The translations under genes and the position numbers were made by a program. A stretch of 64,000 nt of DNA. It comes from Methylobacterium tardum. GTDB taxonomy: Bacteria > Pseudomonadota > Alphaproteobacteria > Rhizobiales > Beijerinckiaceae. Shown here one piece after another: positions 9,371-18,289 of the stretch; position 1 is the first letter of the stretch; every line of letters begins with the position of its first letter. The stretch is from contig NZ_CP097484.1 in assembly GCF_023546765.1 (NCBI RefSeq), positions 248,001-312,000 of the forward strand, written 5' to 3'. The notes under the pieces were generated by a model. The model did not search any database. It was not told the origin of the DNA and saw nothing but the letters and a program-made list of their open reading frames with translations.

Positions 9371-12300
9371 GCGCCCAGCCGGGAGCCGGTTCGATCTTCA
9401 GCCTGCGCCGCCGGAATTGGCGCGGCGCCGGCCCGCTCGGCCCGCTGATGGGATCGCCCGCCGCCTTCGCGCTCCTCGTGGTGGCACTCGCGACGGGCAC
9501 GGCGAACTATCTGGCGGGCGAGGCGGACCGGGCCGCGACGGCGCGGGCGAATGCCACCATCGCCGGCGTCGAGCGCCTCGTCTCCGAGGTGAAGGACCTC
9601 GAGACCGGCGAGCGCGGCTTTGTGCTGGTCGGCAGCGAGGATTATCTGGCGCCGTACACGGTCGCCCTGACCAAGATCGAGACCGAGCTGGCCGGTCTCG
9701 GCTCGGCAGCGCAGGAGCCGGTCCGCGCCGGCGGCCCGTCCCTGGCTGGCCTGATCGCGCAGAAGCGCGACTTCGCGGCCCGGGTCATCACGGCGCGCCG
9801 CGAACAGGGTTTTGAGGCGGCGACCGAGCTGGTTCGGACCGGCGAGGGCAAGCGCCTGATGGACGCGATCCGCGTCGAGGCGGCCACGCGGCAGGACGCC
9901 TCCGCGCAGCGCCTCGCCACCTTGCAGGCCCAAGAGCACCGCCGCGGGCTGATCCTTTTCCTGCTCTCCGGGATGGCGGCGCTCGGTGCGATCGTCCTGC
10001 TGGCGCGGCTCGCGCTGGTTCGCCGCCAGGAATCGCTGCGGATGTCGCGGCTGCTCGACGGAGTCCTGGCCAATGCACCGGTGGGCCTCGGTTTCCTCGA
10101 CCGCGACCTGAAGATCCGGCACATGAACCGGGCGCTCGCAACGATGAGCGAGCGGGGGTTCGGGGCGGATCTCGGAGCGCCGATCTGGGCGATACTCCCG
10201 ACCCTGCGCACGGAACTCGCGCCGAAGCTCGCCGCGGCTCTCCGCGAGGGCCTGGTCTCGCCCAACGTGCCGGTGGCTGTACCGACACCGTCGGCCCCGG
10301 GGGGCGTGCGCCAGTTCTCGATGAGCTTTTACCCGCTGCGCGGCGCCGCGGACGGCACGGGTCCGGAGGTCGAGGGTGTCGGCCTCGTGGTCGTCGACGA
10401 GACCATCCGCCACCTGGCCGAGACGCGGCTTCGCCGCAGCGAAGAGCGCTTCCGCTCTCTCATCGAGGCCAGCGCGGCGATCGTCTGGACAGCCAATCCC
10501 GAGGGCAACCTGCAGCGGCGGCAGGTCGCCTGGACGCGCTTCACCGGTCAGGACGAGGCCGCCTATTCCGGGCTCGGCTTCCTGGATGCCGTCCATCCCG
10601 AGGATCGCGAGCACACGCGCACGGCTTGGTCGGAGGCCGTCGCGACGCTGCAGCCCTACGCCACCGAGCACCGGATCCGTGCCGCCAGCGGGGCCTACCG
10701 CCACATGAGCGTGCGGGCCGTGCCGATCCTCGAGCCCGACGGTGCCCTGCGCGAGTGGGTGGGTACCCACACCGACATCACGGAGCGCAAGGAGGCGGAG
10801 GCCGCGATCGAGGCAGCGCGGGCGGCCGCGGAGGCCGCCAACGCGGCCAAGAGCCAGTTCCTGGCCAACATGAGCCACGAGCTGCGCACCCCGCTCTCGG
10901 CGGTGATCGGCTATGCCGAGATGGTGCAGGAGGAGCTGGACGACCTCGGTGAAGCCGATCTCATTGCCGACGTGAAGAAGATCGAGGCCAATGCGCGGCA
11001 CTTGCTCGGGCTGATCAACGACGTCCTCGACATCTCGAAGATCGAGGCGGACCGGGTCGAAATCTATGCGGAAGACTTCGCCGTCGCCGCGGTGGTGCGG
11101 GATGTCGCCACAACGGTCGAAGGCCTGATCGCCAAGAAGGGCAACAGCCTCACGCTCGATCTCGCGGACGATCTCGGCATGGCCCATACGGACGTGACGA
11201 AGCTGCGGCAGTGCCTGATCAATCTCCTGAGCAACGCCGCGAAGTTCACCGAGAATGGCCGGATCACCCTGAGCGCGGCGCGGATCGGGGACACGCTGCG
11301 CTTTTCCGTCGCCGATACCGGGATCGGCATGACGCAGGAGCAGGTCGGGAAGCTGTTCGAGCGCTTCACCCAGGCGGACGCCTCGACGACGCGGCGCTTC
11401 GGCGGCACCGGCCTGGGCCTCGCAATCACCCGCGCCTTCGCCGAGATGCTCGGCGGCTCGATCGATGTGGCGAGCCGCGACCGGGCGGGCACCACCTTCA
11501 CGCTGACGCTGCCCGTTCTCTTCCAAGGTGTGGCAGCCGAGCATGCCGAGGGGAGGCCGGAAACCGCAGACGATCGCAAGACGATTCTGGTGGTCGACGA
11601 CGATTCCGCGACCCGCGATCTGCTCGCCCGCTTCCTGGAGCGGGAAGGCTTCGCGGTGGCGGTTGCCGAGGATGGCCGGCGCGGCCTTGAGCTCGCACGC
11701 CGCCTGCGTCCGCGGGCCGTGCTCCTCGACGTGACCATGCCGCAGATGGATGGCTGGGCGGTGCTGCGGGCCCTTCGCGCCGATCCCGACATCGGCGCGA
11801 CACCGATCGTGATGGTGACGGTACTGGACGAGCAGAACCTCGCCTTCTCGCTCGGCGCGACCGACTACCTGCAGAAGCCAATCGATTGGGGCAATCTGCG
11901 CCAGATCGTTGATCGCTTCCGGACTGTCGCGGAGGACGGGCCGATCCTGGTGGTCGAAGATGAGGCGGACGTGCGCGGGCACCTCTGCGGCTATCTCCGG
12001 CGGGAGGGCTTCCCGGTCGCCGAGGCGGAGAACGGCAAGGACGCCCTTGACCGGATGGAGGCGGACCGACCCTGTCTCGTCCTGCTGGATCTGATGATGC
12101 CCGAGATGGACGGGTTCGCGTTCCTCCGCACGGTCCGGGCGCGGGAGGTTTGGCGCGAAGTTCCGGTCGTCGTGCTCACCGCCAAGGACATCACGGCTGA
12201 CGACCGCCGACGCCTCGCCGGCCATGCCGACCGTGTCCTGGCCAAAGGGTCAACCGGGCTCGGGGAGCTAGCCCGCGAACTGCGATCCCTCATGCCGATG

Positions 12301-12582
12301 CTGGCCGACGCGGACGCGGGCGGCGCCGGCCACCGAGGCGCGGCCCAATTTCAAGGAGTCGCACCTTCGCAACGTGGCGAGACTGAGGATCGCGGTCAGA
12401 CGGCCGCGCGAGAGCCGGTGCGGGTCAGGAACCCCGGAACGCCATCACGAGGGCGCCGATCGCGATGCCCCAGAGAGCCAGCGTCGACCAGATCGCCCGA
12501 TACCGCTCGTTGCGGGCAAAGCGCTCGAGGCGGCGCGCATCGCCGGTTCCGGTCTCGTCGAGGCGGACCAGCACCCGCTTGA
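9367..12582 (+). CDS. Hybrid sensor histidine kinase with CHASE3, PAS, HisKA, HATPase and two receiver domains
   Basis: A membrane hybrid kinase starting with GTG inside the zapE stop. In order: TM1 (about 31-50), a CHASE3-like periplasmic domain with VKDLETGERGF, TM2 (about 197-217), two PAS domains (about 225-475), HisKA with phospho-acceptor His504 in NMSHELRTPLS, HATPase with N619 in NLLSNAAKFTENG plus DTGIGM and GGTGLGLA, receiver 1 with Asp788 in LLDVTMPQMDG and receiver 2 with Asp908 in LLDLMMPEMDG. The fold ends near residue 980. The last 100 residues are Arg/Gly-rich, and the final 158 nt are antisense to the 3' end of ubiB. Another frame stops at 12386, so a one-base error near 12300-12380 is likely. 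Confidence 0.85.
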   Translation: MSAQPGAGSIFSLRRRNWRGAGPLGPLMGSPAAFALLVVALATGTANYLAGEADRAATARANATIAGVERLVSEVKDLETGERGFVLVGSEDYLAPYTVALTKIETELAGLGSAAQEPVRAGGPSLAGLIAQKRDFAARVITARREQGFEAATELVRTGEGKRLMDAIRVEAATRQDASAQRLATLQAQEHRRGLILFLLSGMAALGAIVLLARLALVRRQESLRMSRLLDGVLANAPVGLGFLDRDLKIRHMNRALATMSERGFGADLGAPIWAILPTLRTELAPKLAAALREGLVSPNVPVAVPTPSAPGGVRQFSMSFYPLRGAADGTGPEVEGVGLVVVDETIRHLAETRLRRSEERFRSLIEASAAIVWTANPEGNLQRRQVAWTRFTGQDEAAYSGLGFLDAVHPEDREHTRTAWSEAVATLQPYATEHRIRAASGAYRHMSVRAVPILEPDGALREWVGTHTDITERKEAEAAIEAARAAAEAANAAKSQFLANMSHELRTPLSAVIGYAEMVQEELDDLGEADLIADVKKIEANARHLLGLINDVLDISKIEADRVEIYAEDFAVAAVVRDVATTVEGLIAKKGNSLTLDLADDLGMAHTDVTKLRQCLINLLSNAAKFTENGRITLSAARIGDTLRFSVADTGIGMTQEQVGKLFERFTQADASTTRRFGGTGLGLAITRAFAEMLGGSIDVASRDRAGTTFTLTLPVLFQGVAAEHAEGRPETADDRKTILVVDDDSATRDLLARFLEREGFAVAVAEDGRRGLELARRLRPRAVLLDVTMPQMDGWAVLRALRADPDIGATPIVMVTVLDEQNLAFSLGATDYLQKPIDWGNLRQIVDRFRTVAEDGPILVVEDEADVRGHLCGYLRREGFPVAEAENGKDALDRMEADRPCLVLLDLMMPEMDGFAFLRTVRAREVWREVPVVVLTAKDITADDRRRLAGHADRVLAKGSTGLGELARELRSLMPMLADADAGGAGHRGAAQFQGVAPSQRGETEDRGQTAAREPVRVRNPGTPSRGRRSRCPREPASTRSPDTARCGQSARGGAHRRFRSRRGGPAPA

Positions 12583-13988
12583 GACGCATGGCGAGGTCGG
12601 GGATGTCGCCGACGACGTCCGATACCACCCGCAACGCCTCAAGGCCGCTCTGCGCCCGGCCGACCGGGCCCATGTTGCGAGCGATCCAGGCGCGGACCAC
12701 CGGCTCGGCGGTGGTCCACATGTCGAGCCGCGGGTCCAGGGAACGGGCCACGCCCTCCACCACCACCATGGTCTTCTGGAGCATGACCAACTCGGTGCGG
12801 GTGCTCATGTCGAACAGGGCCGTGACGTCGAACAGCAGCGTCAGAACCTTGGCCATCGAGATCTCGTCGGCACGGCGCTGGTGGATCGGCTCGCCGATCG
12901 CCCGAATCGCCTGCGCAAAATCCTCGACGGAATGGTGAGCCGGCACGTAGCCCGCCTCGAAATGGACTTTCGCCACCCGGTGGTAGTCGCGCAGGATGAA
13001 GCCCAGGAGGATCTCGGCGAGGAACCGGCGCTCGTGCGGACCGAGCCGGCCCATGATGCCGAAATCCACCGCCACGAGGCGCCCCTCGGCATCCACCAGC
13101 AGGTTTCCCTGATGCATGTCGGCGTGGAAGAAGCCGTCGCGGATCGCCTGCCGGAGGAAGCTCTGGATCACGGTCCGCCCGATGGTCTGCGGATCGTGCC
13201 CGGCCGCGATCAGGTCGGCGGCGCTGTGGAGCCGGGTTCCGTCGATCCACTCGGCGGACAGGACCTCGCGGGCGGTCAGCTCCCATTCGGGCTTCGGCAC
13301 GCGGAAATCGGGATCGTTCTTGGTGTTTTCCGCCAGTTCGGAGGCGGCCGCAGCCTCCAGACGGAAATCCATCTCCATCAGCACGGAGCGGGCGAGGATC
13401 TCCACGACCTCGCGCGGGCGCAGCCGTTCCGCCTGCGGAGACAGGGCGTGCACCACGCGGGCCATGAAGCGCATGACCTCGAGGTCGCGCATGAAACGCT
13501 CGCGGACGCCCGGGCGCATCACCTTCACGGCGAGCGCGCGCTGCGTGCCGTCGGGATCCTGCACGATCGCCTTGTGGACCTGCGCGATGGAGGCAGCCGC
13601 GATCGGCTCGCTGAACGAGACAAACAGCTGGCCGACCGGCTTGCCGAGCGCCATCTCGACGGTCCGGAGCGCGACCTCCTGCGGGAAAGGCGGCACCCGG
13701 TCCTGCAGCTTCTCCAGATCGAAGGCCGCCCGCATGCCGACGATGTCCGGACGCGTCGCCAGGAATTGCCCGAACTTCACGTAAGACGGGCCGAGCCGGG
13801 TCATCGCGGCGGACAGCCGGGCGGCGCCGTCGTCCGAGACCGGGCCGTTCGAGGGAGCGGCCGATCCGAAGGGCTAGGCGCAGATGCGGCGGCAGCTCCG
13901 TGGGATCGGCGAGAGCGAGAGCCCCTTCGCGCGCCAGCACGAAGCCGACCCGGGCGCCGCGGAACAGGTTGACGGCGGCGCTGATCAT
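12425..13988 (-). pseudogene. ubiB: Ubiquinone biosynthesis kinase-like protein UbiB, split by a frameshift
   Basis: UbiB is an atypical ADCK/Abc1 kinase-like ATPase needed for ubiquinone synthesis at the inner membrane. The N-terminus MISAAVNLFRGARVGF through LRIGRSLER is in one frame (13988 to about 13845). The rest is in another frame, from DDGAARLSAAMTRLGPSYVK, with the KFGQ motif, the Ala-rich loop AAASIAQVH, MEMDFRLEAA, the catalytic-type HADMHQGN, AVDFGIMG, and a C-terminal membrane segment. The downstream frame has a TAG at 13874-13876, so neither frame alone gives a full protein. The shift falls in or near the GC run at 13835-13873 and needs one extra base. ubiE is 31 nt upstream. 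An otherwise intact gene of this kind suggests sequence error or very recent mutation. Confidence 0.88.
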
Positions 13989-14019
13989 CGGTGCTGGCCC
14001 CCGTCGCGCACGGCGGCGG

Positions 14020-14805
14020 TCAAGAGACCTTCCAGCCCGAATGGATCGCCACGATCCCGCCGGTGAGCGCCCGGTCGGTGACGTGTCGGAAGCCGGCGCG
14101 CTCGATCATGCCCGCGAAGGCGCCGCGCGTCGGGAATTTCCGGATCGACTCGACCAGATAGCGATACGATTCGGCATCCCCCGCCACCCGGGCGCCAATG
14201 CGCGGGATCACGTTGAAGGAATAGGCGTCGTAGATCTTATCGAGCAGGGGGATGTCGACGGCGGAGAATTCCAGGCAGAGGAACCGACCGCCGGGCTTCA
14301 GCACGCGCCGCGCCTCGGCGAGGGCCGTCTCGATCCGCGGCACGTTCCGGATGCCGAACGCAATCGTGTAGGCGTCGAAGGATGCGTCGGGGAGCGGCAG
14401 GGTCTCGGCGTTTCCGGTCACGAAGGCGATCCGGTCACCGGCCTCGTCGACCTTGCGCTCGCGGGCCCGCTCCGCGCCGACCCGCAGCATCGATTCGTTG
14501 ATGTCGAGAACCGTCACCCGTGTCCGGGGACCTCCGGCGGCCAGCACCCGGAACGCCACGTCGCCGGTGCCGCCGGCCACGTCGAGATGCGCGAATGCGC
14601 GGTTCTGCGGCGGCCGCAGCATGGAGACGAGCTGCGCCTTCCAGGCCCGGTGCAGGCCCGCCGACATCAGATCATTCATGATGTCGTAGCGGCGGGCGAC
14701 CGAGTGGAAGACGCTGTCGACGCGCCCCTGCTTCTCGTCGAGCGCCACGCGCTCGAAGCCGAAATCCGCGCTCGCGCGCTCAGACGCCCCGTCTCCGGCC
14801 TTCAT
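14020..14805 (-). CDS. ubiE: Ubiquinone/menaquinone C-methyltransferase (UbiE)
   Basis: A 261-aa SAM-dependent C-methyltransferase of ubiquinone synthesis. Diagnostic motifs are [19 protein letters not shown] (about residues 31-49), the SAM site [14 protein letters not shown], and [12 protein letters not shown] followed by [18 protein letters not shown] lies just before MKAGDG, fixing this start over two upstream in-frame ATGs. It ends 31 nt before ubiB on the same strand, so ubiE-ubiB is probably one operon for membrane quinone synthesis. Confidence 0.95.
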   Translation of the reverse strand: MKAGDGASERASADFGFERVALDEKQGRVDSVFHSVARRYDIMNDLMSAGLHRAWKAQLVSMLRPPQNRAFAHLDVAGGTGDVAFRVLAAGGPRTRVTVLDINESMLRVGAERARERKVDEAGDRIAFVTGNAETLPLPDASFDAYTIAFGIRNVPRIETALAEARRVLKPGGRFLCLEFSAVDIPLLDKIYDAYSFNVIPRIGARVAGDAESYRYLVESIRKFPTRGAFAGMIERAGFRHVTDRALTGGIVAIHSGWKVS

Positions 14806-14919
14806 GACGCTCCCAATCTTCGATGGGCGCGTCATAGCGAAGGTCGCGCCGGTCCGCCATGCGTCGAAACACACGGTTGGGGATCGACCTCCGGTGCTGC
14901 GACGCGCCGAGGTCGTGTC

Positions 14920-16029
14920 TCAGCCGACCCGCGCCCGGAGCGCGTCCGCCACGGCCGCGGCCATGGCGCGGGTGCCCATGGGGTTCGTTCCCTCGCCGGC
15001 GATGTCGGCAGTCCGCGCGCCGCCCGCGAGCGCGTCCGTGATGGCACCGTCCAGCGCATCGGCGGCGTCGCCGAGGCCGAAGGAGTAGCGCAGGCACATG
15101 GCGAGCGAGCCGATCATGGCGATCGGGTTGGCCTTGTCCTGGCCGGCGATGTCGGGGGCCGAGCCGTGGACCGGCTCGTAGAGGGCGCTCCGCAGGCCGC
15201 TCGCGTCGACCGCGCCGAGGGAGGCCGAGGGCAGCATGCCGAGGGAGCCGGTGAGCATCGCGGCGATGTCCGACAGGACGTCGCCGAACAGGTTGTCGGT
15301 CACCAGCACGTCGAACTGCTTGGGCCGGCGCACGAGCTGCATCGCGCAATTGTCGGCCAGGATATGCTCCAGCTGTACACCGGGGTAATGCTCGGCATGA
15401 ACCTTGGTGACGACCTCTTTCCACAGGACGCCGGACTTCATCACGTTGTGCTTCTCGGCCGAGGCGACCCGACCAGAGCGCTTGCCCGCCAAGTCGAACG
15501 CCACGTGGGCGATCCGCTCGATCTCCGCCGTCGTGTAGACCTGGGTGTCGACGGCCCGCTTCGAGCCGTCCTCAAGGGTGGTGATCTCCTTCGGCTCGCC
15601 GAAATAGACGCCGCCGGTGAGCTCGCGCACGATCATGATGTCGAGCCCTTCGACCAGCTCGCGCTTCAGCGTCGAAGCCTCGGCCAGCGCCGGGTAGCAG
15701 ATCGCAGGCCGCAGATTGGCGAACAGGTCGAGCTCCTTGCGGAGACGCAGCAACCCGGCCTCGGGGCGGTTCTCGTAGGCGACGCCGGCCCATTTCGGAC
15801 CGCCGACGGCGCCGAGCAGGATCGCGTCCGCATCCTTGGCATGCTGCAGGGTCGCGTCCGCCAGCGGGACGCCGTGGGCGTCGAGAGCGCTGCCGCCGAC
15901 GAGGTCGGTCTCGGTCTCGAAGGTCGCGAGGCCTGTCTCCTTAAGGGCGTCGAGCACGACCTGCATGCCGCCCGCGACTTCCGGACCGATCCCGTCGCCG
16001 GGGAGGAGCAGGAGCTTGTAGCTGGCCAT
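14920..16029 (-). CDS. leuB: 3-isopropylmalate dehydrogenase (LeuB)
   Basis: A 369-aa NAD-dependent decarboxylating dehydrogenase of leucine synthesis, converting 3-isopropylmalate to 2-isopropyl-3-oxosuccinate. It has [11 protein letters not shown] at the start, substrate-site segments [16 protein letters not shown] and [12 protein letters not shown], the catalytic-region [12 protein letters not shown], the metal ligands in [19 protein letters not shown], and the NAD-binding [18 protein letters not shown]. Full length. leuA is about 2.3 kb away on the other strand, so the leucine genes here are near but not in one operon. Confidence 0.96.
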   Translation of the reverse strand: MASYKLLLLPGDGIGPEVAGGMQVVLDALKETGLATFETETDLVGGSALDAHGVPLADATLQHAKDADAILLGAVGGPKWAGVAYENRPEAGLLRLRKELDLFANLRPAICYPALAEASTLKRELVEGLDIMIVRELTGGVYFGEPKEITTLEDGSKRAVDTQVYTTAEIERIAHVAFDLAGKRSGRVASAEKHNVMKSGVLWKEVVTKVHAEHYPGVQLEHILADNCAMQLVRRPKQFDVLVTDNLFGDVLSDIAAMLTGSLGMLPSASLGAVDASGLRSALYEPVHGSAPDIAGQDKANPIAMIGSLAMCLRYSFGLGDAADALDGAITDALAGGARTADIAGEGTNPMGTRAMAAAVADALRARVG

Positions 16030-16132
16030 GACGGTCTCGCGGGTTTGGTCTCGACGTGCCGGCGGGCTTTATCGAGGGCGGACCGTCGTTGGCAAGGCGG
16101 CGGTGCAATCAGCCGACCGCCGTGCCGGCCCC

Positions 16133-16846
16133 TCAGAGGAGTGCGACCTTGCCGGTGGCAATGTTGTAGAAGCCGCCCACGACTTTCACCTGTCCGTGCG
16201 CGACGCGCTCGGCGACGATGGGCCCGGCCTGTTTCAGGCGCCGGACATTGTACCGGATGTTCTGGGCGATGGCCTCGGCGAGGGGATCCGCCGCCCGCGC
16301 CTTCTCGGTCAGATCAATCGATGGGCGGATCGCGTCGATCAGCGTGGGCAGATGGCCGGGGAGGGCGGCGTTGGTCTTCAGAACGTCGATCGTCGCCTTC
16401 ACCGCCCCACAATCCGAGTGGCCGAGCACGAGGATCAGCGGCGCACCGAGGACCTGCACGCCGTATTCCAGGCTCGCAAGACTGTCGGTGTTGACGAAGT
16501 TTCCAGCGATTCGGACGACGAACAGGTCACCCGGACCCTGATCGAACACGAAATCGGGAGCGACCCGCGCATCGGCGCAGCCGACGATGCAGGCGATCGG
16601 GTACTGCGCGGCGGAGCGCGCGGCCCGGCCGGCCGAGAAGTCCTTGTTGGCGGGCGCGTTGGCCACGTAGCGCGCGTTGCCTTCAAGCAACCGCGCCAGC
16701 GCCGCGTCTGGGCTGAGCGCATTGGGGGGCGCGGCAGCGTCTGCGGCCTCGGCGCGGATGTCGAGAGCCGATGCGGCTGCGAGCGAGCCGACGGCGGCCG
16801 CCAGCAGGCCCCGACGCGAGATGAAGGACATATGCTCGTCAGACAC
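16133..16846 (-). CDS. Tat-exported beta-class carbonic anhydrase
   Basis: A 237-aa beta-carbonic anhydrase. The N-terminus has a twin-arginine signal (SRRGLLAAAVGS, cleavage near AEA), placing it in the periplasm. Zinc-ligand motifs are CIVGCADARVAPD (Cys and the Asp-Arg dyad) and LGHSDCGAV (His and Cys). It interconverts CO2 and bicarbonate. It ends about 100 nt upstream of the leuB start on the same strand, but the spacing and signal suggest independent expression. It is divergent from the regulator gene after 16860. Confidence 0.92.
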   Translation of the reverse strand: MSDEHMSFISRRGLLAAAVGSLAAASALDIRAEAADAAAPPNALSPDAALARLLEGNARYVANAPANKDFSAGRAARSAAQYPIACIVGCADARVAPDFVFDQGPGDLFVVRIAGNFVNTDSLASLEYGVQVLGAPLILVLGHSDCGAVKATIDVLKTNAALPGHLPTLIDAIRPSIDLTEKARAADPLAEAIAQNIRYNVRRLKQAGPIVAERVAHGQVKVVGGFYNIATGKVALL

Positions 16847-17125
16847 GGCTTAGCTCCCGATGACAATGGATCCCGGACGGGCTGAGCGCGCGTTGCACCA
16901 TCGATCTGCGGCGACTGTCCTGCGCGTCGGCACCGACCCAAGCAGTTGCATTGGTAACGTCTTCCGGTTTGAATTGCAGAGTCCAAACTTTGCATGGATA
17001 TCTGGGCGCGCGCACGCGATGTGCTTAGCCCGGATCCGCATAAAGAAGGCTCTCAGGCCAATTATGCCCGACGATGCATTCTTCTCCCGAACATCTAAGC
17101 CTATATACAAGCCAGATTTTCGCAT

Positions 17126-17131
17126 TATAAT
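17126..17131 (+). promoter_or_regulatory. AT-rich TATAAT in the carbonic anhydrase/regulator intergenic region
   Basis: A perfect TATAAT lies in an unusually AT-rich stretch (about 16990-17135) between the divergent carbonic anhydrase and regulator genes. No good TTGACA is seen 16-18 nt upstream, so it is only a candidate -10 element. It overlaps the ATG at 17130. If it is a real -10, the regulator must start further downstream, for example at 17190. Confidence 0.3.
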
Positions 17132-17936
17132 GGCAGAATACTGTCGTGATGCTCTCGCACCGACCGAAATCGTGTGGCCGACACACAAGATGCTTAACCA
17201 GGCCGGACGGTATCGCGTCTCGTTCATGCTGATCCACAACGATCACGCATGGCGCCATCACGGCGGCCCGCCTCCGACTCTCACCGCGCTGCAGGCCCTC
17301 GTCGGAACCAGCGCCCGCCAGACCGCCGCCTTCGTGGCAACGTTGAAGGCCGCCCGTTTCGTCACCGTCGAATCAGATCCCGAGGACGCCCGGCTGAAGT
17401 GTCTGCGGGCGGCTCCTGCCCTCGTGGTCGAGATCGGTCGGTCCGGACGTCTCTTCGTCGCGGCTATGGACAGACTCGCGGATAGGCAGCCCGCCCTCGC
17501 CGGGACACTGGCGGAGCCCGAATGCCTCGGCGAACTCGTCTATCGATCGGCCCGCCACGTTCTGCGGCACGGCATGCTGACCGAGCCGTTCCCGCGGATT
17601 CTGCGGCTCACGAACCGGGACTGCGGCTACCCCTTGCTCACTGCGGTCGCCGGCGCGCACTATGCGGCCTCGGTCCCGGACGCACCGGCGGCGATGCCGC
17701 TGAGCCTGCGCGCGCTGGCGGATCACCTAATGGTGTCCCGCGCGCATGTCGGCAATCTGCTGCAGGAGGCCGAAGCGGCCGGATGGTTCCGGACCGACGG
17801 TCGCAGCCTCACGTTTTTCGATCCCTCGCTGCTGGAGGAATTCGAATTCTGGGCTGCCTGCCAGATGGTCTTCTACGACGATCTGGCCGCGAGCATCTGC
17901 GCTGAGGCGCACAGGCAGGGGGCGGCGGGCGCGTGA
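17130..17936 (+). CDS. Putative transcriptional regulator with two helix-turn-helix segments
   Basis: A protein of about 268 aa. The segment after PPTLTALQALVGTSARQTAAF (about residues 48-70) looks like a MarR-type winged helix, and a second HTH-like stretch, LRALADHLMVSRAHVGNLL (about 195-215), lies near the C-terminus; the middle is a helical linker. No sensory domain is recognised. The start is uncertain: in-frame ATGs exist at 17064, 17130 and 17190, none with a strong ribosome site. The upstream reading frame to 16860 crosses AT-rich, non-coding-like DNA and was not accepted. DNA binding is inferred from the HTH patterns only. Confidence 0.6.
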   Translation: MAEYCRDALAPTEIVWPTHKMLNQAGRYRVSFMLIHNDHAWRHHGGPPPTLTALQALVGTSARQTAAFVATLKAARFVTVESDPEDARLKCLRAAPALVVEIGRSGRLFVAAMDRLADRQPALAGTLAEPECLGELVYRSARHVLRHGMLTEPFPRILRLTNRDCGYPLLTAVAGAHYAASVPDAPAAMPLSLRALADHLMVSRAHVGNLLQEAEAAGWFRTDGRSLTFFDPSLLEEFEFWAACQMVFYDDLAASICAEAHRQGAAGA

Positions 17937-18061
17937 ACGTCGGCGAGCAGGGGTGGGCTTAGCGCCCGTCTCGCTTGTGTTCCGGCGGCTCCGGAGATAC
18001 CTACGGGCTGCACCGCGCCGTGAGAGCTTCCCGCGTGGGCCGCTGATAGGAGAGACGAGCC

Positions 18062-18172
18062 TTGGCCAGAGCCGGCTCAGCGCCCGAGACCGCCCGCGCC
18101 GCAGCGACGGCGCCGCGGTCGCGCGCGCGCCGCGCCGGGCTTGCTCTTCCGCTTCTGCTTACCCGCCCCTGA
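18062..18172 (+). CDS. Candidate leucine-rich leader peptide of leuA
   Basis: A 36-codon ORF starts with TTG preceded by AGGAGAG at 9-nt spacing. Its last eleven residues are LALPLLLTRP preceded by G, with five Leu codons in a stretch of seven (18140-18160), four of them CTT, a codon rarely used in this GC-rich genome. The stop codon lies inside the 5' arm of a strong hairpin (18166-18206). This is the arrangement of a ribosome-mediated attenuator: slow decoding of Leu codons when leucine is scarce would alter folding upstream of leuA, 118 nt downstream. Start and function are inferred. Confidence 0.55.
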   Translation: MARAGSAPETARAAATAPRSRARRAGLALPLLLTRP

Positions 18173-18206
18173 GGGCCGTCCGGGCGCGCGCCTGGGCCTT
18201 CAGGGG
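18166..18206 (+). promoter_or_regulatory. Attenuator-type hairpin upstream of leuA
   Basis: Arms CCCCTGAGGGCC (18166-18177) and GGCCTTCAGGGG (18195-18206) pair over 12 bp with one G-U. The 17-nt loop contains a further GC-rich stem (CCGGGCG with CGCCTGG). The 5' arm contains the stop codon of the Leu-rich leader ORF, so ribosome position can control its formation. There is no T tract after it, so the terminator may lie further downstream or termination may be Rho-dependent. Confidence 0.5.
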
Positions 18207-18289
18207 AGATCTTCCATTCGCGAATCCGCCCCTTCGGGCACCACGCCGCACCGCGCCGAGAGCCGGGCGGCCCGCGACAGGGTAATGCT

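Noticed and set aside
9220..12225. 1001-codon open frame on the minus strand opposite the hybrid kinase
   Set aside because: It is an antisense shadow typical of high-GC coding DNA: Arg/Gly/His-rich, no domains, and the plus-strand kinase is unambiguous.
12374..13972. 532-codon plus-strand frame opposite ubiB
   Set aside because: Antisense shadow; UbiB motifs are clear on the minus strand despite the frameshift.
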